Assembly (NCBI RefSeq): GCF_023078375.1 | Contig: NZ_CP095554.1 | Coordinates: 124,001 to 188,000, forward strand | DNA length: 64,000 nucleotides | From: Roseomonas gilardii subsp. gilardii | GTDB lineage: Bacteria > Pseudomonadota > Alphaproteobacteria > Acetobacterales > Acetobacteraceae | Direction of reading: 5' to 3' | Program-made: the position numbers and the translations under genes | The notes under the pieces: generated by a model | The model's input: the letters and a program-made list of their open reading frames with translations, nothing else | The model's database searches: none | Told to the model about the DNA's origin: nothing | Part shown: positions 8,432-16,167 of the stretch, piece by piece | How positions within the stretch are numbered: the first letter of the stretch is position 1 | How the letters are laid out: each line of letters begins with the position of its first letter

Positions 8432-9898
8432 ATGAACGCCCCCTTCCTGCCCTCCCGCGCCCGCGGCCTGATCCGGCGGCTGGAGGCGCGGCAGGCGCGG
8501 ATCGGCATGATCGGCCTGGGCTATGCGGGCTTCCCGCTGGCGCTGCGCTATGCCGAGACCGGCTTCCGCGTCACCGGCTTCGACATCGACCCGGACAAGG
8601 TGGCGGCGGTGCGGGCCGGGCGCTCGCCGATCCACGGCATCGCCGATTCGCGCGTGGCGGCCGTGGGCATCGAGGCCCAGGCGGAGATGGCCGCCGCCGC
8701 CGCCTGCGACGCGCTGGTGATCTGCGTCCCCACCCCGATCGGCCCGCACAAGGAGCCCGACCTCTCCTCCGTGCGCGACACGCTGCGCGCCCTGCGGCCC
8801 TTCCTGCGGCCCGGGCAGGCGCTCTCGCTGGAAAGCACGACCTATCCGGGCACCACCGAGGAGCATGTCCTGCCCGTGCTGGACGAGGCCGGGCTGCGGG
8901 TCGGGCGTGATGCCTTCTGCATCTACAGCCCCGAGCGCGAGGACCCCGGCAACCCCGAGGGCACGGTGGGCCGCGTGCCCAAGCTGGTGGCCGGCGCCAC
9001 GCCGACCTGCCGCGCCGTGGGGGAGGCGCTCTACGCCCCGGTGGCGGGCTCGGTGGTACCGGTCTCCTCGCTCGCCGTCGCGGAGCTGGCCAAGTGCTAC
9101 GAGAACGTCTTCCGCGCCGTGAACATCGGCCTGGTGAACGAGCTCAAGCGCCTCAGCCACGCCATGGCCATCGACGTGCACGAGGTGATCGACGCCGCCG
9201 CCACCAAGCCCTTCGGCTTCATGCCCTTCCGCCCCGGCCCCGGCCTGGGCGGCCACTGCATTCCGGTCGATCCCTACTACCTCGCCTGGAAGGCGCGGGA
9301 GCTGGGCGTGCCGAGCGACTTCATCGAGCTGGCGGGCCGGGTGAACGACGCCCAGCCGCATTACGTGGTGAACCGCCTGCGCGATGCGCTGGACATGCGC
9401 GGCCGCACCCTGCGTGGCGCCCGCGTGCTGCTGCTCGGCCTTGCCTACAAGCCCGACGTGCCGGACACGCGGGAAAGCCCGGCGGTGGAGATCTTCCGCA
9501 TCCTGGAAGGCCATGGCGCGCATCTCGCCTATCACGACCCGCTGGTGCCGCGCTTCCCGGCGACGCGGCGGCTCTCCGGCACGGCGCCGACGCTCGAAAG
9601 CCAGGACCTCACCCCCGCCTTGCTGGCGGAACAGGATGCGGTGGTGATCGTGACCCCGCATCGCGGCATGCCGCTGGATCTCGTGCGCCGCCACGCCCGG
9701 CTGGTGGTGGACACGCGCGGCGCCCTGCGCCAGCCCCCCGCCGCCCCCCCGCCCATCCCCTGGCCGGTCACCGGGATGCGGGAGGATCAGGCAGGCTTCC
9801 TCGGCCCTGGGTCCGGGAAGCCGGGAGCAAGATTGCCGGGCGACACGAAGGGTGACTTGGCCCCCGGGGGCGGTGGGGCCTACATCCTCCCCGCATAG
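8432..9898 (+). CDS. wbpA: Nucleotide-sugar 6-dehydrogenase (WbpA/UDP-GlcNAc dehydrogenase type)
   Basis: A 488-residue NAD-dependent dehydrogenase that oxidises C6 of a UDP-hexose(amine) to the uronic acid by two successive hydride transfers. The N-terminal Rossmann motif GLGYAGFPLALRYAETG begins near residue 28. The catalytic cysteine lies in GLGGHCIPVDPYY, about C275. The C-terminal UDP-binding domain has GLAYKPDVPDTRESPA near 340. The IGPHKEPDLS and SLESTTYPGTTEE blocks favour the UDP-GlcNAc/WbpA branch over plain UDP-glucose dehydrogenase. Conserved sequence ends at about residue 433 (VDTRGALRQ). A tail of some 55 residues rich in Gly and Pro follows and has no recognisable domain; it may be readthrough into former spacer. 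The WbpE-like gene is next. Confidence 0.87.
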   Translation: MNAPFLPSRARGLIRRLEARQARIGMIGLGYAGFPLALRYAETGFRVTGFDIDPDKVAAVRAGRSPIHGIADSRVAAVGIEAQAEMAAAAACDALVICVPTPIGPHKEPDLSSVRDTLRALRPFLRPGQALSLESTTYPGTTEEHVLPVLDEAGLRVGRDAFCIYSPEREDPGNPEGTVGRVPKLVAGATPTCRAVGEALYAPVAGSVVPVSSLAVAELAKCYENVFRAVNIGLVNELKRLSHAMAIDVHEVIDAAATKPFGFMPFRPGPGLGGHCIPVDPYYLAWKARELGVPSDFIELAGRVNDAQPHYVVNRLRDALDMRGRTLRGARVLLLGLAYKPDVPDTRESPAVEIFRILEGHGAHLAYHDPLVPRFPATRRLSGTAPTLESQDLTPALLAEQDAVVIVTPHRGMPLDLVRRHARLVVDTRGALRQPPAAPPPIPWPVTGMREDQAGFLGPGSGKPGARLPGDTKGDLAPGGGGAYILPA

Positions 9899-10009
9899 GG
9901 CCGGCCCCGCCGCTCCCCCGCCCATCCCGGCGGCGGCGGCCGGGCGGGCCCGCGCTCACCGAGAACGGGGCCGGGCCGCGAGGCCGGGCCCCCAGCCAGC
10001 TGGATTGCC

Positions 10010-11164
10010 ATGACCGCCGCTCCCGAGTCCTCCTCCCGCCCCATCGCCCTCTTCGACATGAAGGCGCAGCAGGCGCTGATCCGTGGCGAGCTGGACCGCC
10101 GCATCGCCTCGGTGCTGGATTCCGGCCGCTTCGTGCAGGGGCCGGAGGTGGATGAGCTGGAGAAGCAGCTCGCCCGCTTCGCCGGCTGCAAGCACGCGGT
10201 CGGCGTGTCCTCCGGCACCGACGCCCTGCAGATCGCCATGATGGCCGAGGGGATCGGGCGTGGCGACGCCGTCTTCCTGCCCGCCTTCACCTACACCGCC
10301 ACCGCCGAGGTTCCGCTCGTGCTCGGCGCCACCCCGGTCTTCGTGGATGTGGACCCGCAGAGCTTCAACATCGACATCGCCGACCTGAAGCGCCGCATCG
10401 CCGCGGTGAAGGCCGAGGGCAGGCTGCGCCCGCGCGCCGTGGTGGGCGTGGACCTCTTCGGCCTGCCCGCCGACTGGCCGGCCATCGAGGCGATCTGCGC
10501 CGAGGAAGGCATGTTCGCCCTCGACGACGCCGCCCAGGCCTTCGGCGCCAGCCTCGACGGCAAGCGCCTGGGCCGCTGGGGTGGCGCGGCGGCGCTCAGC
10601 TTCTATCCGACCAAGACGCTGGGCTGTTACGGCGATGGCGGCGCCATCCTGACCGACAGCGACGAGAAGGCCGAGCTCTACCGCTCGCTCCGCACCCATG
10701 GCGAGGGCAAGCAGCGCTACGAGGTGCTCCGCACCGGCATGAACGGGCGCCTCGACACGATCCAGGCCGCCATCCTGCTCTGCAAGCTGCCGCTCTTCGA
10801 GGAGGAGCTCCGCAGCCGCGCCCGCATCGCCGGCTGGTATGCGGAGCGCCTGGGCAACCGCGTGCAGACCCAGGCACAGCGCCCCGGCGCCGAAAGCGCC
10901 TGGGGCCTCTACTCCATCACCCTGCCGGCCGCCGCCGACCGCCCCCGCGTCCAGGAGGCCTGCAAGGCCGCCGGCGTGCCCACCGGCATCTACTACCCGC
11001 TGCCCCTGCACCACCAGCCGGCCTATCGCGACCACCACGCCGGCGCCGCCCCCCTGCCGGTCAGCGAGGAACTCTGCACCCGCATCCTCAGCCTGCCGAT
11101 GCACCCCTACCTCGACGAGTCCCAGGCCGACCGCGTCTGCCACGCCATCCTGTCGGCGCTCTGA
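10010..11164 (+). CDS. wbpE: DegT/DnrJ/EryC1/StrS aminotransferase (WbpE-like)
   Basis: A 384-residue PLP-dependent sugar aminotransferase. It has VSSGTDALQIAMMAEG near 66, the PLP-contacting LDDAAQAFGA near 171 and the Schiff-base lysine K202 in SFYPTKTLGCYGDGGA. The FYPTKTLGCYGDGG sequence and the start DMKAQQALIRGELDRRI are characteristic of the WbpE/WlbC group. That group aminates C3 of UDP-3-keto-GlcNAcA on the way to UDP-2,3-diacetamido uronic acids. The WbpA-like dehydrogenase is immediately upstream. The 3-oxidase (WbpB) and N-acetyltransferase (WbpD) of that route are not in the window. This is the last gene of the locus and is followed by an intergenic hairpin element. Confidence 0.87.
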   Translation: MTAAPESSSRPIALFDMKAQQALIRGELDRRIASVLDSGRFVQGPEVDELEKQLARFAGCKHAVGVSSGTDALQIAMMAEGIGRGDAVFLPAFTYTATAEVPLVLGATPVFVDVDPQSFNIDIADLKRRIAAVKAEGRLRPRAVVGVDLFGLPADWPAIEAICAEEGMFALDDAAQAFGASLDGKRLGRWGGAAALSFYPTKTLGCYGDGGAILTDSDEKAELYRSLRTHGEGKQRYEVLRTGMNGRLDTIQAAILLCKLPLFEEELRSRARIAGWYAERLGNRVQTQAQRPGAESAWGLYSITLPAAADRPRVQEACKAAGVPTGIYYPLPLHHQPAYRDHHAGAAPLPVSEELCTRILSLPMHPYLDESQADRVCHAILSAL

Positions 11165-11165
11165 A

Positions 11166-11400
11166 GGGATCGGACCGGGGCCAGAGGGGCCCTGCCCCTC
11201 TGGACACCCCGCCCAGGGACGTTGGTCCCTGGGAACCCTACGAGCGCTCCGCGAGGAGGGGGATGGCTGCCGGCGTGCCAATGGCGGCCGCTGTCCCAAT
11301 CCCCCTTCTCGCGGAACGCTCATGGCGGGGTCTCGGGGGGATACTATCCCCCTGAGCGGAGGGTCCGGGAGGCAGGGCCTCCCGGTTCCCAGGCCAGATC
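11166..11400. repeat. Intergenic hairpin-array element, copy D (variant)
   Basis: The whole gap between the convergent wbpE and lysE genes is a row of hairpins. Stem 1 pairs CCAGAGGGGC (11181-11190) with GCCCCTCTGG (11194-11203). Stem 2 pairs CCCAGGGAC (11212-11220) with GTCCCTGGG (11225-11233). A 23-bp inverted repeat with two mismatches follows (11242-11264 with 11299-11321, 34-nt loop). The last stem pairs CCGGGAGGC (11365-11373) with GCCTCCCGG (11377-11385). The linker before the last stem (GCGGAGGGTCCGGGAGG) nearly matches the same place in copy C, which ties this element to the family at 18.2, 28.9 and 52.7 kb. The middle part differs from those copies. Function is unknown. Confidence 0.65.
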
Positions 11401-11401
11401 C

Positions 11402-12049
11402 TCAGAAACCCCGACGCAGGGTGGCGAGGCCGAAGCCGGCCAGGACGAGGCCGGCGAGGCGGTCGATCCAGAGGCGGGCGCGCGGGGTAAGGAGGTGGCG
11501 CAGGCGGGTGAGAGCCGCGACCAGCCCGCACCACCAGAGCATCGAGCCGGCGAAGACGCCGAGCACGGTGAGGACGGCCGTGGCCGTGTCGAATCCGCCG
11601 CGCGGCGCCAGGGCGGTGAAGATCGCCGCGAACATCAGGATCGTGGGCGGGTTGGTGAGCGTCAGCAGGAGCGCGCTCGCCAACGCGGGCCAGGGCCGCA
11701 GCCGCACTGCCTCGGGCGTGGTCCCAGTCCCGGTCTCAGCGGGGCGGCGGCGCCAGCTTCGCAGGCCGAGATAGAGCAGGAACAGCCCGGCGGCGAGGTG
11801 CAGCGGCTTCTCCCGCGCCAGCAGGAAGCCGGACAGGCCGGAAAGCCCCAGCGCCGCCACCAGCGCATAGCACGCGTCGCCCAGCGCGATCCCCGCCCCC
11901 GTGGCGAGCCCGGCCTGCCAGCCCTGCCCCTCACCTTGCCCCAGGCAGCGGCGCATGCAGAGCAGGCTCATCGGCCCGACCGGCGCGGCGACGGCCAGGC
12001 CGAAGCCGGCGGCCTTGAGGAACAAGGGGAGAGAGGCACTAGGTTCCAC
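11402..12049 (-). CDS. LysE family translocator (amino-acid/metabolite exporter)
   Basis: A 215-residue inner-membrane exporter of the LysE/RhtB type. The N-terminal helix carries the family signature AVAAPVGPMSLLCMRR, and about six hydrophobic segments follow, including a TLTNPPTILMF helix. Members export amino acids or similar small molecules by proton antiport; the substrate is not predictable. The frame is open further upstream to an ATG at 12094, but that start lies inside a factor-independent terminator hairpin whose U tract would encode FFF. GTG 12049 has GGGAG 7 bp upstream and gives the usual family length, so it is chosen. The gene converges with wbpE and is preceded by an attenuator-like leader. 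Confidence 0.8.
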   Translation of the reverse strand: MEPSASLPLFLKAAGFGLAVAAPVGPMSLLCMRRCLGQGEGQGWQAGLATGAGIALGDACYALVAALGLSGLSGFLLAREKPLHLAAGLFLLYLGLRSWRRRPAETGTGTTPEAVRLRPWPALASALLLTLTNPPTILMFAAIFTALAPRGGFDTATAVLTVLGVFAGSMLWWCGLVAALTRLRHLLTPRARLWIDRLAGLVLAGFGLATLRRGF

Positions 12050-12070
12050 GCGGAACTCCCGTTCGGCGAA

Positions 12071-12108
12071 GGCAAAGAAAAAGCCCCGCGACATGGTGTC
12101 GGCGGGGC
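12071..12108 (-). terminator. Factor-independent terminator in the lysE leader
   Basis: Read on the - strand, an 11-bp stem pairs bases 12108-12097 (one-base bulge at 12102) with 12093-12083 around a 3-nt loop. A U-rich run (TTTTTCTTT) follows at 12082-12074. The hairpin ends about 22 bp before the GTG of the LysE gene. No gene ends just upstream except a possible 45-codon reading frame, so the terminator sits within a 5' leader. The octamer GCCCCGCG of its 3' arm (+ strand 12083-12090) recurs at 12163-12170 and could pair with the 5' arm as an antiterminator. Confidence 0.65.
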
Positions 12109-12135
12109 CTGCTGAGGGTTGCGGATGTCGGGTCT

Positions 12136-12273
12136 CTAGGCGGCGGGTCGTCCCCGGTCGCCGCCCCGCGCCGGATCGTCATCCGGGCGAGGCACACACA
12201 TCCCCTCGGCGCAGGCCGTGAACGGCTGCGCTTGCAGCGCTTGTCGCGCAATGGGGAGGAGTCGGCTCAACAT
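12136..12273 (-). CDS. Possible 45-residue leader peptide or small protein upstream of lysE
   Basis: A short frame starting at ATG 12273 encodes 45 residues beginning [18 protein letters not shown] and ends 28 bp before the terminator hairpin. The N-terminal half is amphipathic. The C-terminal half has two Cys (CAEGMC) and many Asp, Arg and Pro. No convincing Shine-Dalgarno sequence precedes it and it matches no family I recognise. It overlaps the candidate antiterminator segment, so translation of it could influence whether the downstream terminator forms. It may equally be a chance frame in GC-rich DNA. Confidence 0.28.
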   Translation of the reverse strand: MLSRLLPIARQALQAQPFTACAEGMCVPRPDDDPARGGDRGRPAA

Positions 12274-12425
12274 TCCGCGAACAGGATGGGAGCAACCTTC
12301 CCATAACGTCAATGCAATTCCGTGCTGCCCCGCACCATTCCGCGGCCTGCCCGGGTGCCGGGGGGCTCGCACCCATGAGGCACGGCGCTATGCTCCCGCA
12401 CCGCCATCGCGGAGGGTGTCGCGCC

Positions 12426-13202
12426 ATGCTGGAGATCCGGGACCTGACCCGCCGCTTCGGCAACCGCGTGGCGGTGGATGGCGTCAGCCTCAGCATCCCC
12501 GACGGGCAGATGGTGGGGGTGATCGGCCGCTCCGGCGCCGGGAAGTCCACCCTGCTGCGCATGATCAACCGCCTGACCGAACCGAGCGGCGGGCGCATCC
12601 TCTTCGACGGGCGCGACGTCACCGCCTTGCACGGCCAGGCGCTGCGCGACTGGCGCACCGACTGCGCCATGGTCTTCCAGCAGTTCAACCTCGTCCCGCG
12701 CCTCGACGTGCTGCGCAACGTGCTGGTGGGCCGCCTCAACCGCCGCCCCGGCGCCTGGGGCGCCGTCACCGGCTTCCTCGGCGCCTTCAGCGCGGAGGAA
12801 CGCGCCCTGGCCCTGGCGACGCTCGACCGCTTCGACCTCGCGGATCTCGCCTTGCAGCGCGCCGACACGCTTTCCGGCGGGCAGCAGCAGCGTGTCGCCA
12901 TCGCCCGCGCCCTGATGCAGCAGCCGAAGCTCGTCCTGGCCGACGAGCCGATCGCCTCGCTCGATCCGCGCAATGCCGGGGTGGTGATGGCGGCGCTGCG
13001 CGACATCAACCGGCGCGACGGGCTGACCGTGCTGGTGAACCTCCACCATATCGAGACGGCGCGGGAATACTGCGGCCGCATCGTGGCGATGCAGGCCGGG
13101 CGCGTCGTGTTCGACGGTGCGCCGGACGCCCTGGACGCGGCCCGGCTGCGCGCGATCTACGGGGTGACGGAGCCTCTCGCCGATGCTCCGCTTCCCGCTT
13201 GA
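12426..13202 (+). CDS. phnC: Phosphonate-type ABC transporter ATP-binding protein PhnC
   Basis: A 258-residue ABC ATPase that should power uptake of phosphonates, phosphite or related phosphorus compounds with the PhnD and PhnE proteins encoded next. It has Walker [10 protein letters not shown] near 33, a Q loop in MVFQQFNL, the signature [15 protein letters not shown] near 149, Walker [14 protein letters not shown] near 167 and the switch His in NLHHIE. The [21 protein letters not shown] block is typical of PhnC. The frame is open further upstream, but ATG 12426 gives the standard N-terminus ([11 protein letters not shown]) and has GGAGG at about -12. It is the first gene of a four-gene operon; no C-P lyase genes are nearby. 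Confidence 0.9.
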   Translation: MLEIRDLTRRFGNRVAVDGVSLSIPDGQMVGVIGRSGAGKSTLLRMINRLTEPSGGRILFDGRDVTALHGQALRDWRTDCAMVFQQFNLVPRLDVLRNVLVGRLNRRPGAWGAVTGFLGAFSAEERALALATLDRFDLADLALQRADTLSGGQQQRVAIARALMQQPKLVLADEPIASLDPRNAGVVMAALRDINRRDGLTVLVNLHHIETAREYCGRIVAMQAGRVVFDGAPDALDAARLRAIYGVTEPLADAPLPA

Positions 13203-13218
13203 ACGGAAGACGAATGGC

Positions 13219-14215
13219 ATGAGCACGCGACGCAACCTCCTGACCTCGGCCATGGCCCTGCCGCTCCTGGCGCACGCCCTTCCCGCCCGCGCCGAGGACA
13301 CCCCGCGCCGCACGGCGGATGGCAGTCCCTTCCCCAGTCCCGGCAAGCGCGCCTGGGCGGCGCAGATCCCCACGCTGCGCATCGGCATCTCGGGTGGCGA
13401 GAACGAGGCCGACCGGCTCGGTCGCTAACGCCTATCGCAAGCTGCTGGAGGAGACCTTCCAGGTGCCCGTCCGCCTCTACCCGGCGGCGGATTTCGCGGG
13501 GGTCGGCCAGGCCATGGCGGCGAAGCAGGTCGAGGTCGCGCAGATGGGCGCCGCCGCCTTCGCCGGCGCCTGGCTCGACACGAATGGCGGGGTGGAGCCT
13601 CTGGTGGCGGCGGAGCAGGATGACGGCTCCATCGGCTATATCGCGGTGATGGTGGTGCGCGCGGATTCCGGCATCACCGACATCGCCGGCATGAAGGGCC
13701 GGTCCCTCGCCTGGGCCGACCCCAACTCCACCTCCGGCTATTTCGCGCCGCGCGCCGCGCTGCGCGCCCAGGGCATCCCGACCGAGGACGGGAAGTACTT
13801 CTCGCACACCGGCTTCGCCGGCGGGCACGAACAGGCCGTGGTGGCGGTGCTGCAACGGCAGTACGACGCCGCCTGCACCTGGGCCTCCGGCCAGGGCGAT
13901 CCGGCGCAGGGCTATTCCCGCGGCAATCTCCGCGCCATGGTGGACAAGGGCCTGCTGAAGATGAGCGACCTGCGCGTCATCTGGCACTCCGGCCTGATCC
14001 CCACCGGCCCCATCGCCGTGCGCGCCGACCTGCCCGAGAGCTTCAGGAACGACCTGCGCGACTTCCTGCTCGCCCTGCCGCGCGTGCATCCGGAGATCTA
14101 CCAGCAGATCGAGCGCGGCGAGGGCACCGGCTTCCGTACCGTCACCCTCGCCGACTACGAGTTGCCTATCGCCCTGCGGCGCGAGGAGGCGGCCGCGCGC
14201 CGCCAGCGCAACTGA
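13219..14215 (+). pseudogene. phnD: Phosphonate ABC transporter substrate-binding protein PhnD, frameshifted
   Basis: This would be the periplasmic binding protein of the phn importer. The N-terminus MSTRRNLLTSAMALPLLAHA with cleavage after ARA is a Tat-like signal peptide. The first frame reads to ...GISGGENEADRLGR and then hits TAA at 13426-13428. The remaining ~265 residues (YRKLLEETFQVPVRLYPAAD onward, including NSTSGYFAPRAAL and HTGFAGGHEQAVVAVLQ) continue in the +1 frame to 14215 without further damage. Removing one A from the TAAC at 13426-13429 restores a continuous protein of about 331 residues. All other family blocks are intact, so this is a very recent mutation or a sequencing error. 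It lies between phnC and phnE. Confidence 0.85.
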
Positions 14216-14244
14216 CGCGGGGCCTTTCCGCGACAGCCCGCCGC

Positions 14245-14276
14245 ATGAGCCCCGCCGCATGAGCACCATCGCATGA
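14245..14276 (+). other. Two tandem five-codon minicistrons before phnE
   Basis: The motif CGCATGAGC occurs three times at 15 and 14 bp spacing. ATG 14245 and ATG 14259 each open a five-codon frame ending in TGA, and each stop overlaps the next ATG (ATGA). The third ATG, 14273, starts phnE. Ribosomes could pass from one to the next by termination-reinitiation. The peptides would be MSPAA and MSTIA. Confidence 0.5.
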
Positions 14277-15154
14277 GCGGGGCATCCGGCGCCGTGGCGC
14301 GCGGCGAGGCCGCCTTCCGTGCCGCCCGGCGGCGGCGCTGGCTGGGCGTCCTGCTGGTTCTGGCCGTGCTGCTGCCCTGCCTCTGGCTGGCCGCCTGGGT
14401 CAGCGAGTTCCGCTTCCCCACCCTGGTCGCCGGCTTCCCGCGCATGGGCGACTATTTCCTCCGCACCCTGCCCGACCTGCGCTGGAACAGCCTTTTCGCC
14501 GGGGTGAAGACCGAGGGCAGCCTCGCCTACTGGTTCTACCGCCTCGACCGCTGGGCTTGGCTGCTCTTCGAGACGGCGAACATGGCCGCGCTCGCCACCG
14601 TGGCGGGCACCCTCCTCGCCCTGCCGCTGGCCTTCCTCGGCGCGCGCAACCTCTCGCCCAACGGCTGGGCCTTCCAGCTCTCGCGGCGCGGGCTGGAGGC
14701 GGTGCGGACCGTGCCGGAACTGGTCTTCGCGCTGATCCTGGTCTGGGCCTTCGGCGTCGGCGCGCTGCCGGGCATCATCGCCATCGCCCTGCACACGGCG
14801 GGCGCGCTGGGCAAGCTCTTCGCCGAGGCCATCGAGAATGCCGAGATGGGGCCCTGGGAAGGGCTGCGCGCCTCGGGCGCCAACTGGGTGCAGGCCTGCC
14901 GCTGGGCGGTGCTGCCACAGGTTGGGCCTTCGCTGCTGTCCTATGTGCTGCTGCGCTTCGAGATCAATGTGCGCGGCGCCAGCGTGATCGGCTTCGTCGG
15001 CGCGGGCGGCATCGGGGAGGAGCTCTACACCGTGATCCTCTCCAACTACTACGAGGAGATCAGCGCCATCGTCGTGCTGATCATGCTGACCGTGATGGCC
15101 ATCGACCTGACCAGCGAGCGCCTACGCCACCGCCTGATCGGGCGCCGCGCATGA
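14273..15154 (+). CDS. phnE: Phosphonate ABC transporter permease PhnE (first)
   Basis: A 293-residue inner-membrane permease with about six transmembrane segments, the first at residues 23-44. The BPD_transp_1 domain has the EAA-like cytoplasmic loop ENAEMGPWEGLRASGANWVQ near 186-205, which docks to the PhnC ATPase. The TVPELVFALILVWAFG helix and GAGGIGEELYTVI segment are typical of PhnE. It follows the broken phnD. Its start is the third of three overlapping ATGs. The stop overlaps the next permease gene by 4 bp, so the two subunits are probably made in equal amounts and form a heterodimer. Confidence 0.88.
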   Translation: MSGASGAVARGEAAFRAARRRRWLGVLLVLAVLLPCLWLAAWVSEFRFPTLVAGFPRMGDYFLRTLPDLRWNSLFAGVKTEGSLAYWFYRLDRWAWLLFETANMAALATVAGTLLALPLAFLGARNLSPNGWAFQLSRRGLEAVRTVPELVFALILVWAFGVGALPGIIAIALHTAGALGKLFAEAIENAEMGPWEGLRASGANWVQACRWAVLPQVGPSLLSYVLLRFEINVRGASVIGFVGAGGIGEELYTVILSNYYEEISAIVVLIMLTVMAIDLTSERLRHRLIGRRA

Positions 15155-15996
15155 GCCCCGGCGAACTCGCCCGCTGGAAGGCGTCGCAGCCCGCCGCCTT
15201 CGGCCCCGGCCCGGGCGGCCTCGCGCTGCGCTGGCTCGGCGGCCTCGCCTTCCTCGCTTGGCTGGGCTGGGCGCTGTGGTGGTTCGGCATCTCGCCGCAG
15301 CGTCTCTGGAACGGTCTCTGGGGCCTGGGCGTCATCGTCCGGCTGATGATCCCGCCCTCCCCCGGCGCGCTGTGGTGGGACATCCTGCGCGGCATCGGCG
15401 AAAGCCTCGCCATGGCCTTCCTCGGCAGCGTCATCGCCGGGACGCTGGCCATCCCGCTCGGCTTCCTCGGCGCGCGCAACGGGCTCACCACCTTCCTGCT
15501 GCGCTTCTCGCTGCGCCGGATCTTCGACGGCGTGCGCGGCATCGACCAGCTCATCTGGGCCCTGGCCTTCGTGCGTGCGGTCGGCCTCGGCCCGCTGGCC
15601 GGCGTGCTGGCCATCGTCACCTCCGACACCGCCGTGCTCGCCAAGCTCTATGCCGAGGCCATCGAGAATGCCGAGCCGCGCCAGGCCGAGGGTGTCATCG
15701 CCGCCGGGGGCTCGCGCCCGATGGCGCTGCGCTGGGGCGTCTGGCCGCAGGTGCTGCCGGTGATGCTGGCCCAGGCGCTCTACTTCTTCGAGAGCAACAC
15801 CCGCTCCGCCGCGATCCTCGGCGTGGTCGGTGCGGGCGGCATCGGCCTGCAGATCGCCGAGCGCATCAAGGTCCGCAACTGGGACGAGGTGGCCTTCATC
15901 ATCATCGTCATGGTTCTCGTCGTCGCGGTGATCGACGCCATCTCGGGCCGCATCCGGCGCCGCCTGATCGGCCGGCGGGACGTCACCGCCGCATAG
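15151..15996 (+). CDS. phnE: Phosphonate ABC transporter permease PhnE (second)
   Basis: A 281-residue second permease, about a quarter to a third identical by eye to the first across the GxLxLPLxFLGARN and EAA-loop regions (ENAEPRQAEGVIAAGGSRPMAL near 170). ATG 15151 overlaps the preceding stop (ATGA). The IDQLIWALAFVRAVGLGPLAGV helix and GAGGIGLQIAERIK segment identify it as PhnE. It should pair with the first PhnE to form the channel of the importer. It is the last gene of the operon; the gap after it carries an AT-rich inverted repeat. Confidence 0.88.
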   Translation: MSPGELARWKASQPAAFGPGPGGLALRWLGGLAFLAWLGWALWWFGISPQRLWNGLWGLGVIVRLMIPPSPGALWWDILRGIGESLAMAFLGSVIAGTLAIPLGFLGARNGLTTFLLRFSLRRIFDGVRGIDQLIWALAFVRAVGLGPLAGVLAIVTSDTAVLAKLYAEAIENAEPRQAEGVIAAGGSRPMALRWGVWPQVLPVMLAQALYFFESNTRSAAILGVVGAGGIGLQIAERIKVRNWDEVAFIIIVMVLVVAVIDAISGRIRRRLIGRRDVTAA

Positions 15997-16019
15997 GGCG
16001 GGCAGGAACTCCCTGCGCT

Positions 16020-16063
16020 TTACAGGATTTACCGTTTGAGTACTGGGATAGTAAATCCTGTAA
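16020..16063. promoter_or_regulatory. 13-bp perfect inverted repeat upstream of the aceA unit
   Basis: TTACAGGATTTAC at 16020-16032 is exactly complementary in inverted order to GTAAATCCTGTAA at 16051-16063. The arms are 31 bp apart start to start, about three helical turns. Each arm itself contains TTAC repeated at 9-bp spacing. The AT-rich arms contrast with the surrounding DNA. No U tract follows, so a paired operator for a dimeric regulator is more likely than a terminator. A second small palindrome, TTCACTGTGAA, lies at 16077-16087. Both precede the 83-residue gene and aceA. Confidence 0.5.
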
Positions 16064-16167
16064 CCACTTTACAAGCTTCACTGTGAATCCCGTGTTCCCT
16101 CCCGGGCGAGGAGGACGTTCTATGTCCATCGAGAAGTCGTTCTCGGATCACCAGGGAGATCGAAGCC

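Noticed and set aside
4829-9925. A very long - strand open frame (about 1,700 codons) opposite the polysaccharide genes
   Set aside because: It is antisense to five well-supported genes, has biased composition and no domains. Such frames arise from extreme GC content at third positions.
12273-12315. TTGACG on the - strand near 12312-12307 as the lysE leader promoter
   Set aside because: The position 17 bp downstream reads CCATCC, which is not a credible -10 element.
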